Source of the DNA: Modestobacter marinus
Lineage (GTDB): Bacteria > Actinomycetota > Actinomycetes > Mycobacteriales > Geodermatophilaceae
Length of the DNA: 64,000 nucleotides
Reading direction: 5' to 3'
NCBI RefSeq assembly: GCF_019799945.1
Contig: NZ_JABGCH010000022.1
Span: 1 to 64,000 of the forward strand
Below the pieces are notes generated by a model. It was not told the DNA's origin, did no database searches, and saw only the letters and a list, made by a program, of their open reading frames with translations. Positions 26,151-34,795 of this stretch are shown one piece after another (position 1 is the stretch's first letter; each line of letters begins with the position of its first letter). A program made the translations under genes and the position numbers.

Positions 26151-26696
26151 TCAACTCGCGGCTACTCCGCGCTCGCGGCGGAGGTCGGCGAGGAGGTCGG
26201 CGACGGTCTGCTCCAGCGGGCCGTCGCCGGGGATGACCCCGCCGGGCTCGTCCTCGCCCAGCGGCTCGAGGGTGGCCAGCTGGCTGTCCAGCAGGGACGG
26301 TGGCATGTAGTGCCCTTGCCGCTTCCCCAGCCGCTCGGCCAGCACCCCCTCGGACACCTGCACGTGGGCGAACCACACCGACGGGTTGTCCTCGCGCAGC
26401 AGGTCGCGGTAGGCGCGCCGGAGCGCCGAGCAGGTGAGGACGACCGACCTCCCGGCCGCGGCGTGCTCGCCGATCACCTCGGCGACCCGCCGCAGCCAGG
26501 GCCAGCGGTCCTCGTCGCCGAGGGGGCTGCCGGCGGCCATCTTGGCGACGTTGACCTCCGGGTGGAGGTCGTCGCCCTCGATGTACTCCCAGCCGAGCTG
26601 CCGGGAGAGCTCCTGCGCGACGCTGGTCTTCCCGGACCCGGACACCCCCATGACGACGATCGAGGTGGTCGCCGGGATGCTGGCCTCTGGTTTCAT
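26151..26696 (-). CDS. Gluconokinase
   Basis: A 181-residue P-loop kinase that makes 6-phosphogluconate from gluconate. Walker A is VVMGVSGSGKTSVA (about residues 15-28), followed by the family motifs YIEGDDLHPEVNVAKM and CSALRRAYRDLLR, and GHYMPPSLLDSQ. The length matches thermoresistant gluconokinase (GntK). ATG at 26696. The gene shares a 42-bp divergent region with an MFS carrier, which might import the sugar acid. Confidence 0.93.
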   Translation of the reverse strand: MKPEASIPATTSIVVMGVSGSGKTSVAQELSRQLGWEYIEGDDLHPEVNVAKMAAGSPLGDEDRWPWLRRVAEVIGEHAAAGRSVVLTCSALRRAYRDLLREDNPSVWFAHVQVSEGVLAERLGKRQGHYMPPSLLDSQLATLEPLGEDEPGGVIPGDGPLEQTVADLLADLRRERGVAAS

Positions 26697-26738
26697 GGCC
26701 CGACCGTAGGGGTCGGCGGGGAGAGCGGGGGACCGGGC

Positions 26739-27926
26739 GTGACGACTGCGGAGCAGCGCGGCTCGCTGTGGCGGCTGCCGGCGGTGCGGTCGCTGTTCGC
26801 CCTGAACGTGCTGGGCTTCCTCAGCTACTCGCTGCTGCTCTCGGCGCTGCCCGCGCACGCCGCCGCGCTCGGGTACGGGCTCACCGCCGCCGGGTCGGTG
26901 ACCACGGTGTTCCTGGTCGCTACGGTGCTCGCCCAGGGGGCGGTGCCCGCGCTGGTGCACCGGTTCGGGCTCGGGCCGGTGCTGCTCGCCGGGCTGCTGG
27001 CCCTCGCCGTGCCCTCTCCGCTGTACCTGCTCGCCGAGGACGTGCGCTGGTTCGCCGTCGTCTCGGCGGTCCGGGGTCTCGGGTTCGCCGTGCTGACCGT
27101 GCTCGGGTCCACGGTGGCGGCCCAGGCGGTGCCGCCCGAGCGGCGCGGGGAGTCCATCGGCATCTACGGGCTGGCCATCGCCGTCCCGACGATTGTCGCC
27201 GTGCCCGGCGGCGCAGCGCTGACCCTGGCCGGGCACTTCGGCTGGGTCGCCGCGCTGTCGGCGGCGCCGGTGCTGGCCTGCGGCTTCCTGCCCGGGCTGG
27301 TGCGGGCGGTGGGTGAGCGGGCCGAGCCGGGGCGCGGGCGCACGGGGTCCCGGGCTGCCGTGCGGGCCTCCGTCACGCCCTCGGTGCTCCTGCTGGTGAT
27401 GACGCTGGCCGGCGGCGGGTTCTTCACCTTCCTGCCGATCGAGCGGCCCGACGGGTCGCTGGCGGCCGTCGCGCTGCTGCTGTTCGGTCTCACCAGCGCG
27501 CTGGGCCGGTGGCAGGCCGGCGTGCTGGTCGACCGCCTCGGCGCGCGGCTGCTGATGCCCGGGAGCGTGGCCGCCGGGGTGGTGGGGCTGCTGCTCGTGG
27601 CGCTGGGCCTGACCACCGAGGGCAGCCCCGGGGTGGCCGCGGTGCTCGCCGGGGCGCTGGCCCTGGGGCTCGCCTACGGCGCGGTGCAGAACCTGACGCT
27701 GGTGCTCGCCCTGGCCCGGGCCGGGGACGGTCCGACGGCGACCGTCAGCGCCGTCTGGAACGCCTGCTACGACACCGGGACGGCGATCGGCGCGCTGGCC
27801 GTCGGCGCGGTCGCCGCGGGGCTGGGGCTGCCGACGACGTACACGCTCACCGCCGTCCTGCTCGCCGTCGCGCTGCCGCTCGCGATCGCCCTCGGCCGGA
27901 CGGCGCTGCGCCCCTCAGCCGGCTGA
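26739..27926 (+). CDS. MFS transporter
   Basis: A 395-residue major facilitator with about 12 helices (LFALNVLGFLSYSLLL at the start, AAQAVPPERRGESIGIYGLA after helix 4, and NACYDTGTAIGALAVGAVAA in helix 10). The NxxxDxG pattern in that helix is common in the AraJ/drug-efflux group. GTG start with GGGGGA upstream. Its end overlaps the next, convergent gene by 12 bp. Substrate unknown; a role in sugar-acid transport is only suggested by the divergent gluconokinase. Confidence 0.85.
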   Translation: MTTAEQRGSLWRLPAVRSLFALNVLGFLSYSLLLSALPAHAAALGYGLTAAGSVTTVFLVATVLAQGAVPALVHRFGLGPVLLAGLLALAVPSPLYLLAEDVRWFAVVSAVRGLGFAVLTVLGSTVAAQAVPPERRGESIGIYGLAIAVPTIVAVPGGAALTLAGHFGWVAALSAAPVLACGFLPGLVRAVGERAEPGRGRTGSRAAVRASVTPSVLLLVMTLAGGGFFTFLPIERPDGSLAAVALLLFGLTSALGRWQAGVLVDRLGARLLMPGSVAAGVVGLLLVALGLTTEGSPGVAAVLAGALALGLAYGAVQNLTLVLALARAGDGPTATVSAVWNACYDTGTAIGALAVGAVAAGLGLPTTYTLTAVLLAVALPLAIALGRTALRPSAG

Positions 27927-28283
27927 GCCCAGCCGACGCCGGGCCGCCTCGGCCAGCCGGTGCACCGTGCGCACCTCCTCGGCCGCCTCGCGCAGCCAGC
28001 ACCGCAGCCCCTCGGCGTCCCGGCGGTTCCGGTCCCGCAGCTGCCCGAGCAGCACCTGGCGGGTGCTGGCCTGGGCGCGCATGGCGGTCGGGAGGGTGCG
28101 GCCGGTGGCGCGGGCCAGGGCGGTGAACGCGGCGCCCACGTACACCAGCTCCCGGGTGTCCTCGAGCCCCGCCAGCAGCGTCTCGGCCTCGGCGGTGCGC
28201 CCGGCCGCCACGTGGTCCAGGTACTCGCGGGCGCGGCGGGCACCCAGGGCAGCGGCGTCGACGGCGGCAGCGGGCTCGGTCAC
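27915..28283 (-). CDS. Hypothetical helical protein
   Basis: A 122-residue, mostly alpha-helical soluble protein rich in Ala, Arg and Glu, with segments such as AREYLDHVAAGRTAEAETLL and EEVRTVHRLAEAARRRL. GGGAGAG precedes the GTG start, which supports translation. It lies 20 bp downstream of the crotonase gene on the same strand, probably one mRNA. No family recognised. Confidence 0.65.
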   Translation of the reverse strand: MTEPAAAVDAAALGARRAREYLDHVAAGRTAEAETLLAGLEDTRELVYVGAAFTALARATGRTLPTAMRAQASTRQVLLGQLRDRNRRDAEGLRCWLREAAEEVRTVHRLAEAARRRLGSAG

Positions 28284-28303
28284 GGGTCCACTCTCCCTGC
28301 CGG

Positions 28304-29098
28304 TCACCGGCCCGACCACCGCGGGGGCCGCTTCTCCAGATGGGCCGCGATGCCCTCGCGGCGGTCCTCGCTGAGGTAGGGGTTGGGGCCGACATCCAGT
28401 CGCAGGCCGGTCGCGAGAGGGAGGTCCAGGCTCTTGAGCGCGGTCTCCTTCATCCGGCGCACCGACAGCGGCGCGTTGGCGGCGATCCGCTCGGCCAGCC
28501 GCAGCGCCTCGGGGAGGACGTCGCCGGCCGGGACGACGCGGTTCACCAGCCCCCAGCGCGCCATCTCCTCGCTGTCGACGTAGTCGCCGGTGAACAGCAG
28601 CTCCAGCGCCAGGCCGGTCGGGACCCGCTTGGGCAGCACGACGGAGCCGTAGTTGGCGCCCATGCCGATCTTCGCCTCGGGCAGCCCCATCTTGATCCCC
28701 GGCGCGGCGATCCGGATGTCGCACGCCAGGGCGAGCTCGAAGCCGCCGGCGACGGCGTGGCCGTTCAGCGCGGCGATGACCGGCACGTAGGTCTCGCCGA
28801 GGACCTCGAACAGGTTGCGGCCCGGCCGGTTCATCGGCGGGCGGAACGGCTCACCCCGGCGGTCGGCCTCGCGGATCTCCTTGAGGTCGAAACCCGCGCA
28901 GAACGCCGGACCGGTGCCGGTCAGCACCACCGCCCGCACGTCCAGGTCGGTGGCGCAGGCCAGGAACTCCTCGACCAGGTCGGCCTGCAGCGCGCTGGAC
29001 AGCGCGTTGCGTCGCTCGGGGCGGTCGAGGGTGAGCACGCGCACGTGCCCCCGGGTCTCGGTGGTCAGTCCGGAGTCCCGCCGCTGTGGTCCGTTCAT
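28304..29098 (-). CDS. Enoyl-CoA hydratase/isomerase (crotonase) family protein
   Basis: A 264-residue crotonase-fold enzyme acting on acyl-CoA thioesters. The oxyanion-hole segments FCAGFDLKEI and ALNGHAVAGGFELALACD and the later GLPEAKIGMGANYG block are intact. Family members hydrate, isomerise or cleave CoA esters, and this one cannot be assigned further; no beta-oxidation partner is next to it. ATG at 29098, just upstream of the tRNA-Lys region. Confidence 0.9.
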   Translation of the reverse strand: MNGPQRRDSGLTTETRGHVRVLTLDRPERRNALSSALQADLVEEFLACATDLDVRAVVLTGTGPAFCAGFDLKEIREADRRGEPFRPPMNRPGRNLFEVLGETYVPVIAALNGHAVAGGFELALACDIRIAAPGIKMGLPEAKIGMGANYGSVVLPKRVPTGLALELLFTGDYVDSEEMARWGLVNRVVPAGDVLPEALRLAERIAANAPLSVRRMKETALKSLDLPLATGLRLDVGPNPYLSEDRREGIAAHLEKRPPRWSGR

Positions 29099-29153
29099 GA
29101 CCGCGATCCTGCCGTCCGGGCATCGGCTGGGTCATCCGGCCCGCGGACGCAGC

Positions 29154-29182
29154 ACGGCCCCGTCCGGATGGGACGGGGCCGT
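29154..29182 (-). terminator. Strong hairpin downstream of tRNA-Lys
   Basis: A perfect 12-bp stem (ACGGCCCCGTCC with its complement) around a 5-nt loop, 8 bp beyond the tRNA 3' end. No T-run. Likely the terminator of the tRNA transcript. Confidence 0.6.
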
Positions 29183-29189
29183 TCACGGG

Positions 29190-29265
<76 letters not shown>

Positions 29266-29459
29266 GTGTCCTCGGGGCGCAGCCCGGCGACGTGGGAGAA
29301 CTGTACACGGCGGTCCCGAGCGGTGACCGTGGGGGTAGGCCACGCGCCTGTGGGTCGATGAACAGTGAACTGTCAGCACCGACGTGGACACTGGAACTCG
29401 GCACCCGGCCCCCGGGACGGTCCCGATCGGGCAGGTGTCGGTGCAGGAGGAAGGTCGTC

Positions 29460-30674
29460 GTGGTGTCGTCGGTCAACGGTCGGGGCGAGGGACGGCGGGT
29501 GGCTGCGGTGCTCATCGCCGTGCTGCTGGCGTTCCTCGCCGGATGCCAGGGGTCGTCGTCCGGCGACGCCTCCGCCCGGACGCCGGAGCGGCCGGCGGCG
29601 CCCGCCGAGCTCGCGCTGAGCGTGTCCGACGGCAGCGTCGACCTCCCGCCGACCACCCCGGTCTCGGTGATCGTCAGCAGCGGGGAGCTGGGCGACGTCA
29701 CCGTCACCGACGCCGCCGGAGCCGTTGTGCCCGGCGCCGTGGCTCCCGCGGACGGCGACCCCACCACGTCGGTCTGGACGCCGGAGGGGGAGCTGGCCTA
29801 CGGCACGAGCTACACCGTCACCGCCACGGCGGCCAACGAGGACGACGCCGAGGCCACCGCCAGCAGCACCTTCACGACCGTCTCCCCGGCCACCCTGTCG
29901 ACCCCGAGCGTCGGCCCGCTCGATGGCACGACGGTGGGCGTGGGCATGCCGATCCGCGTCTACTTCGACGACCCGGTCGCCGACCAGGCCGCCGTCGAGC
30001 GCAACCTGCACGTCACCACGTCCACCCCGACCGACGGGGTCTGGAGCTGGCTGTCCGACAGCGAGGTGCACTTCCGGCCGTCGACCTACTGGCCGGCGAA
30101 CACCGAGGTGACCTTGGAGGCCGACCTCTACGGCGTCGACTTCGGGAACGGCGTGTGGGGCGAGAAGGACCGTACGGTCTCCTTCAACGTCGGTGACAAG
30201 CACGTCTCGGTGGTCGACGCGGGCGCGCACACGCTGACCGTCTACGACGGCGACCAGGTCGTGCAGACCTATCCGATGAGCGCCGGCAGCGCAGAGAACC
30301 CGACCCGCAACGGGCCGCACGTCGTCCTCGAGAAGTTCGCCGACATCACCATGGACTCCTCGACCTTCGGTCTCGCGGTCGACGCCCCGGGCGGCTACCG
30401 GACCGACGTCCAGTACGCCACCCGGATCTCCAACAACGGTGAGTTCGTGCACGCGGCGCCGTGGTCGGTGGCGTCCCAGGGCTCGGCCAACGTCTCGCAC
30501 GGCTGCATCAACCTCTCCACCGAGCGGGCGCGGTGGTTCTACGACTTCTCCCAGCCCGGCGACGTGGTCGAGGTGGTCAACTCCATCGGGCCGACCCTCT
30601 CCTGGGTCGACGGCGACATCTACGACTGGGCGGTCTCCTGGGAGGACTGGAAGGCCGGCAGCGCGCTGACCTGA
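29460..30674 (+). CDS. L,D-transpeptidase lipoprotein with Ig-like domains
   Basis: A 404-residue cell-wall enzyme that makes 3-3 peptide crosslinks, common in actinobacteria. The signal peptide ends in a lipobox (LLAFLAGC, Cys near residue 29), so it is anchored outside the membrane. Two Ig-like domains (about 45-245) precede the YkuD catalytic domain, whose Cys is in SHGCINLS (about residue 348). Overall order matches LdtMt2-type enzymes. The GTG at 29460 follows AGGAGGAAGG; the next GTG is equally possible. Confidence 0.93.
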   Translation: MVSSVNGRGEGRRVAAVLIAVLLAFLAGCQGSSSGDASARTPERPAAPAELALSVSDGSVDLPPTTPVSVIVSSGELGDVTVTDAAGAVVPGAVAPADGDPTTSVWTPEGELAYGTSYTVTATAANEDDAEATASSTFTTVSPATLSTPSVGPLDGTTVGVGMPIRVYFDDPVADQAAVERNLHVTTSTPTDGVWSWLSDSEVHFRPSTYWPANTEVTLEADLYGVDFGNGVWGEKDRTVSFNVGDKHVSVVDAGAHTLTVYDGDQVVQTYPMSAGSAENPTRNGPHVVLEKFADITMDSSTFGLAVDAPGGYRTDVQYATRISNNGEFVHAAPWSVASQGSANVSHGCINLSTERARWFYDFSQPGDVVEVVNSIGPTLSWVDGDIYDWAVSWEDWKAGSALT

Positions 30675-30693
30675 CCCGTTCCCGGCGGGGCGG

Positions 30694-31233
30694 TCACAGC
30701 CGGATCCCGCCGTCGGTGCGCCGGCGGGTACCGGGCAGGGCGGCGATCACCACGGTCTCCACGACGGCGTAGACGGCCAGCGCCACGGTGATGAGCACGG
30801 CGGGCGGGGCGACGACCGGCGCGGCCAGCACCGAGATCGCCAGCACCAGGGGAGCGTCCCGCCACCAGCCCGTCCACCGCCCGCTGGCCGCCGACCCCCA
30901 GCGCACGCCGGTCCACATCAGCCAGCGGCGGACCGGCGGCACGTCGAGCTCCCGGAGCACCCGGCGGAACAGGCCGTCGGCGTCCCGGGCGGACACCACC
31001 CCGGCGGCCAGCCCCTTCGTCACCAGCCAGTCGTGCAGCACCGCGGCCAGGGTGTAGCGCCCGAAGCGCGGGATCAGCCAGACCACCGGTCGCGGCACCG
31101 TGGCGAAGTCGGTGCGGAATCCCGCCGGGACGACAAAGGTGTCCGAGTGGCCGTGGTAGACCAGCGGCTCGACCACCTCCCACAGCTCGTCGGACACCCG
31201 GCGCACGGTGACGGTGGGGGAGACGAAGGGCAC
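30694..31233 (-). CDS. DUF1353 domain-containing protein with C-terminal membrane helices
   Basis: A 179-residue protein. The first ~110 residues follow the DUF1353 pattern: VVEPLVYHG, FVVPAGFRTDFATVPRPVVW, then LAAVLHDWLV. A hydrophobic pair near the C-terminus (LVLAISVLAAPVVAPPAVL and ALAVYAVVETVVIAAL) suggests membrane attachment. DUF1353 is best known from phage genomes, yet nothing phage-like surrounds this copy. GTG at 31233 was chosen as the domain start; an ATG at 31290 would add 19 residues. Confidence 0.72.
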   Translation of the reverse strand: MPFVSPTVTVRRVSDELWEVVEPLVYHGHSDTFVVPAGFRTDFATVPRPVVWLIPRFGRYTLAAVLHDWLVTKGLAAGVVSARDADGLFRRVLRELDVPPVRRWLMWTGVRWGSAASGRWTGWWRDAPLVLAISVLAAPVVAPPAVLITVALAVYAVVETVVIAALPGTRRRTDGGIRL

Positions 31234-31548
31234 GGCGGTCAGTTCCCCCTCCCGGCCCGGTCGGACACCTGCGCACGCAGCGAACCGCATGCCTGCGGAT
31301 CGCCGCGGTGGGTAGGTCACCGGGCACGGTGATGCGGGCGCCCGGGTGCCCGTACCACCGAGGTCCGGCGGTCCAGGAGCGCGGCCGCCGGGCCGCCTGA
31401 TCTCGGCCTTCTCCGCTGCGGCACCGCCGTCCGGTGGCCCCTCCGGCGGCGCGCCCGGTGCGGCCGCGTCGGTGTACGCCGTGCTGGGCCTGACGTAGAG
31501 TCCGAACCCCCCAGCCGCCGGGCCGCTGACCGAGACGCAGGAGTTGTG
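31234..31548. other. Divergent intergenic region, no gene seen
   Basis: It separates the DUF1353 gene from the PAS-GAF-PP2C gene. Open frames here lack ribosome sites and family-like sequence. It should carry both promoters, but no clear -35/-10 pair stands out. Confidence 0.45.
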
Positions 31549-33234
31549 GTGAGTGGATCCGCGGCCTCCCCCCTCGGCGCGGAGGCCCTCGCGACAGCCC
31601 TCGAGGTGCTGCCCACCCCGGTCGCTGTCCTCGACGCCGACTGGATCATCGGCTACGTCAACCCGGCCGCCGCGCGGCTGCTCGACCGGAGCGTCGACGA
31701 GCTGATCGGCCGGGACGTCCGGGTCGCGCTGCCCGAGCTCCGGGGCACTGCCTTGCACTCGTTCCTGCTGCACGCCCGCAGCGTGGGCACCCCGGTGACC
31801 TGGTCGGGCTACCACCCGCCGTCCGGCCGCCGGCTGGAGGTCACCGCCGTCGTCGTCGACGGTCTGCTGCAGCTGTCCGCCCGGCCGGTCGACGGCCGGC
31901 CCGGCGAACCCGTCGTCGATGCCGGGCGGACCGTCGGGGGTGCCGAGGACGCTGCTCGGCTGCGCTTCCTGGCGGAGGTGTCCGAGGCCATGATCGCGAC
32001 CCTGGACACGGGGGAGTCGGCCACCCGGCTGGCGGAGCTGGCCGCGTCCCGGCTGTGCGACTGGGCCGTCGTCGCGCTGGCCGGCGAGGACGGCGGCCCG
32101 GGCGAGGAGGCGTGGGCGCACCGCGACCCGGCCCGCCGCGCTGACCTGGACGCCTACGTGGCGGGGCGGCTGCGCAACACCGGTGACGACGCCGCGATGG
32201 TCGAGGCGCTGCTCACCGGGCAGCCGGTGCAGCTGACCACGATCGACCAGGACCTAATCGCGCCGTCGCTGCCCACCGAGGGGGTGCGGGCGGCCTGGCG
32301 GCGGCTGGACACCACGTCGTGCACGATCGTGCCGCTGCGCGCCCGCGGGGAGACCTTCGGTGCGCTGGCGCTGCTCAACGGCGGCGACCGGCCGCCGCAC
32401 ACCGAGGCGGAGATCGCCATCGCCGTCGAGGTGGCCCGCCGAGGCGCGCTCGCACTGGACAACGCCCGCCTCTACGGCCGGCAGCTGAAGGTCGCCGAGA
32501 CGCTGCAGCACAGCCTGCTCAGCCCTCCACCGCAGACCGACGAGCTGGAGATCGCCGTCCGGTACCGGCCGGCCGCGGTCTACCAGCAGGTGGGCGGGGA
32601 CTGGTACGACGCCTTTCCGCAGCCCGACGGCGGGACGTTGCTGGTGATCGGTGACGTGGTCGGGCACGACGTGGACGCCGCCGCGGCGATGGGTCAGATC
32701 CGCAGCATCCTGCGCGGCATCGCCTACGACCGGCCGGAGAGCCCCGCCCAGGTGCTGACCCGGGTCGACCGGGTGCTCGACGGGCTCCACGTCGGCACGA
32801 TGGCCACCGCCCTGGTCGCCCGGATCGAGCGGCCGGCGGAGCGGGCTCGGGCCGGGCTGCGGACGCTGCGCTGGTCCTCGGCCGGCCACCTGCCGCCGGC
32901 GCTGCTCCGCCCCGACGGGACGGCGCAACTGCTCGACAGCGTGCCCGAGCGGCTGCTCGGCGCCGAGTGCACCGCGTGGCGCAGCAACTCCGAGGTGACC
33001 CTGCACCCCGGTGACACGGTGGTCTTCTACACCGACGGGCTGGTCGAGCACGGTCACTCCGGCATCGACGACGGCCTCGCCCGTCTCTGCGCCGAGCTCG
33101 CCCAGCTCGCCGCGGTCCCGGTGGAGAAGCTGTGCGACCAGCTGCTCGACCGCATCGTGACCGGCCGCGCCGACGACGACATCGCCCTGCTCGCCGTCCG
33201 GGCCCATCCCGAGGACGCCGTCTGGCCCGCCTGA
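31549..33234 (+). CDS. PAS-GAF-PP2C (SpoIIE-type) serine phosphatase
   Basis: A 561-residue cytoplasmic signalling phosphatase. A PAS domain (about 12-115, VLDADWIIGYVNPAAARLL) and a GAF domain (about 135-310) precede the PP2C domain with YQQVGGDWYDAF (about 348), LVIGDVVGHDVDAAAAMGQ, VFYTDGLVEHG and ADDDIALLAVR. The phosphatase half is closely similar in motif spacing to that of the phytochrome protein in this window, so the two are paralogues. The start GTG at 31549 has AGGAG at 5-nt spacing. Expected targets are phosphorylated anti-sigma antagonists; the PAS/GAF signal is unknown. Confidence 0.9.
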   Translation: MSGSAASPLGAEALATALEVLPTPVAVLDADWIIGYVNPAAARLLDRSVDELIGRDVRVALPELRGTALHSFLLHARSVGTPVTWSGYHPPSGRRLEVTAVVVDGLLQLSARPVDGRPGEPVVDAGRTVGGAEDAARLRFLAEVSEAMIATLDTGESATRLAELAASRLCDWAVVALAGEDGGPGEEAWAHRDPARRADLDAYVAGRLRNTGDDAAMVEALLTGQPVQLTTIDQDLIAPSLPTEGVRAAWRRLDTTSCTIVPLRARGETFGALALLNGGDRPPHTEAEIAIAVEVARRGALALDNARLYGRQLKVAETLQHSLLSPPPQTDELEIAVRYRPAAVYQQVGGDWYDAFPQPDGGTLLVIGDVVGHDVDAAAAMGQIRSILRGIAYDRPESPAQVLTRVDRVLDGLHVGTMATALVARIERPAERARAGLRTLRWSSAGHLPPALLRPDGTAQLLDSVPERLLGAECTAWRSNSEVTLHPGDTVVFYTDGLVEHGHSGIDDGLARLCAELAQLAAVPVEKLCDQLLDRIVTGRADDDIALLAVRAHPEDAVWPA

Positions 33235-33257
33235 CCGAGGCGCGTGCCAGCCTGCCT

Positions 33258-33968
33258 CTACCGGGCTGCCTCGACCGGCGCGGCCGCCCTCGGGTGTGCC
33301 GGTCCGCCGGCTGAGGACGCGGACCGGCCCGGGACCGCGGCGGGTCCGGCCGGCCGCCTGCGGAGCGCCCATTCGGTCACGGCGAGGTTGATCACCCAGC
33401 CGGCGAGCATCAGCAGCACCCGGGCGTGCCCGCTCGGCTGCCCGACCAGCAGCATCCACGGCAGATGGGTCAGGACCTGGGTGCCGGCCCCGAGGCCGAT
33501 GGCGTAGCCGCGGGCCATCCAGGCGCGGTGGCTCGCGATGTCCCGCCGCCGGATGGCCGTGACACCGAGGACGAGGCAGGCGGCCATGGCCGCGCCGAAG
33601 AGGAGCCGGACCGGCGTCAGCAGCACATCGTCGATGGGTGGGCGGGGGTAGGTGAGCGTCATCCACAGTCCCGACAGCGCCGCGGCGAGTCCCAGCGGCA
33701 CCAGCAGCCGCCCCGCCGTGCGGTGCATGCCCCGCCGACGACGGCGGAGGCCGGGAGCGAACTGGAACGCCCCGAGGAGGCAGTAGAGGGTGGCGCCGAC
33801 GATGTGCACCAGCACCGGTGCCGGCGAGGCGAGGAACCGGGCGTTGTCCGGGGTGACGTGCGCGTCGCCGGTGAGTTCCGCGACCCGGGCGGCGCCGGCG
33901 AGGACGGGGACCAGGCTGAGCAGGATCAGACCGGTGGGCACCAGCCACGGTCGCGGGGCGGAGTCCAC
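33258..33968 (-). CDS. DUF2306 family membrane protein
   Basis: A 236-residue protein with seven likely helices, from LVPTGLILLSLVPVLAG to ARVLLMLAGWVINLAVTEW. The conserved H-x-x-H-type positions of DUF2306 appear in RGMHRTAGRLLVPLG and ASHRAWMARGYAI. This group resembles cytochrome b561-like membrane proteins, but no function is established. The GTG at 33968 has GGAAGGA upstream. It diverges from a TetR gene across a region with two operator-like palindromes, so it is the probable target of that repressor. Confidence 0.82.
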   Translation of the reverse strand: MDSAPRPWLVPTGLILLSLVPVLAGAARVAELTGDAHVTPDNARFLASPAPVLVHIVGATLYCLLGAFQFAPGLRRRRRGMHRTAGRLLVPLGLAAALSGLWMTLTYPRPPIDDVLLTPVRLLFGAAMAACLVLGVTAIRRRDIASHRAWMARGYAIGLGAGTQVLTHLPWMLLVGQPSGHARVLLMLAGWVINLAVTEWALRRRPAGPAAVPGRSASSAGGPAHPRAAAPVEAAR

Positions 33969-33991
33969 GGTGAGGTCCTTCCGACGAGGTA

Positions 33992-34012
33992 CCGGTGTAC
34001 GACGTACACCGG
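33992..34012. promoter_or_regulatory. TetR operator 1 (perfect palindrome)
   Basis: Ten-base half-sites CCGGTGTACG and its exact complement surround one central base (34002). It lies between the DUF2306 and TetR starts, 24 bp before the DUF2306 start. A near copy lies 31 bp away, centre to centre, about three helical turns. Confidence 0.75.
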
Positions 34013-34024
34013 GTGGGACGGTAA

Positions 34025-34041
34025 GGTGTATGCCGTACACC
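34025..34041. promoter_or_regulatory. TetR operator 2
   Basis: GGTGTA and TACACC flank TGCCG, nearly the same 17-mer as in operator 1. It is 44 bp before the TetR start, which suggests that the repressor also controls its own gene. Confidence 0.7.
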
Positions 34042-34084
34042 CGTCAAGGACGGGCCGTTGTTGCAGCGGGGAGGGGGTCGGAGG

Positions 34085-34786
34085 GTGCTGCAGGGAGAGG
34101 GTCGCCGGGCTCCGCTCAACCGGGACCGGGTGCTGCGTGCCGCCGTCGCGCTCGCCGACGAGACCGGGATCGACGCGCTGAGCATGCGCAACCTGGCGGA
34201 GCGGCTGGGTGTGGTGCCCATGGCCCTCTACAAGCACGTGGCGAACAAGGAGGAGCTGCTCGACGGCATGGTGGAGGTCGTCGTCGGCGAGATCGACCCA
34301 CCTCCGCGGGGTGCGGAGTGGAAGGACGCCGTCCGGCAGCGGATCCTCTCGGCCCGCGGCACCCTGCTGCGCCACGGCTGGGCCTCCGCGGTGATCCAGT
34401 CACGCACGCACGCGCCGCCGGCCGTGCTGGCCTACATGGACTCGCTCATCGGGACCTTCCGGGCCGGTGGGTTCTCCGCCGACCTCACCCACCACGTCAT
34501 GCACGCGCTCGGCATCCGCATGTGGGGCTTCACCCAGGAGGTCTTCCCCACGCCGCAGCCGCCGGCCGACCCGGATGCGCGGGCGGCGATGTTCGGCGAG
34601 TTCGCCGCGCGGTACCCGCACATCGTCGACATGGCGACGGCTGTGTCGGACGACGGGGGAATGGCCGGAGGCGCGGGTTGCGACGACCAGTTCGAGTTCG
34701 AGTTCGCCCTCGACCTGCTGCTCGACGGGTTCGAGCGGCTCCATCAGGGAGGCTGGACGTCCGCCCGGTCCGTCCCGTCCGCCTGA
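34085..34786 (+). CDS. TetR family transcriptional regulator
   Basis: A 233-residue repressor. The HTH is in the first 55 residues (RVLRAAVALADETGIDALSM, then LAERLGVVPMALYKHVANKEELLDGM), the TetR/AcrR signature. The long C-terminal part resembles TetR_C-type ligand domains (class related to TetR itself). GTG at 34085 follows GGGGAGGGGG at 7 nt. The twin palindromes upstream are the obvious binding sites. The ligand is unknown, and the divergent DUF2306 gene is the likely target. Confidence 0.9.
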   Translation: MLQGEGRRAPLNRDRVLRAAVALADETGIDALSMRNLAERLGVVPMALYKHVANKEELLDGMVEVVVGEIDPPPRGAEWKDAVRQRILSARGTLLRHGWASAVIQSRTHAPPAVLAYMDSLIGTFRAGGFSADLTHHVMHALGIRMWGFTQEVFPTPQPPADPDARAAMFGEFAARYPHIVDMATAVSDDGGMAGGAGCDDQFEFEFALDLLLDGFERLHQGGWTSARSVPSA

Positions 34787-34795
34787 CCGGTGCCG

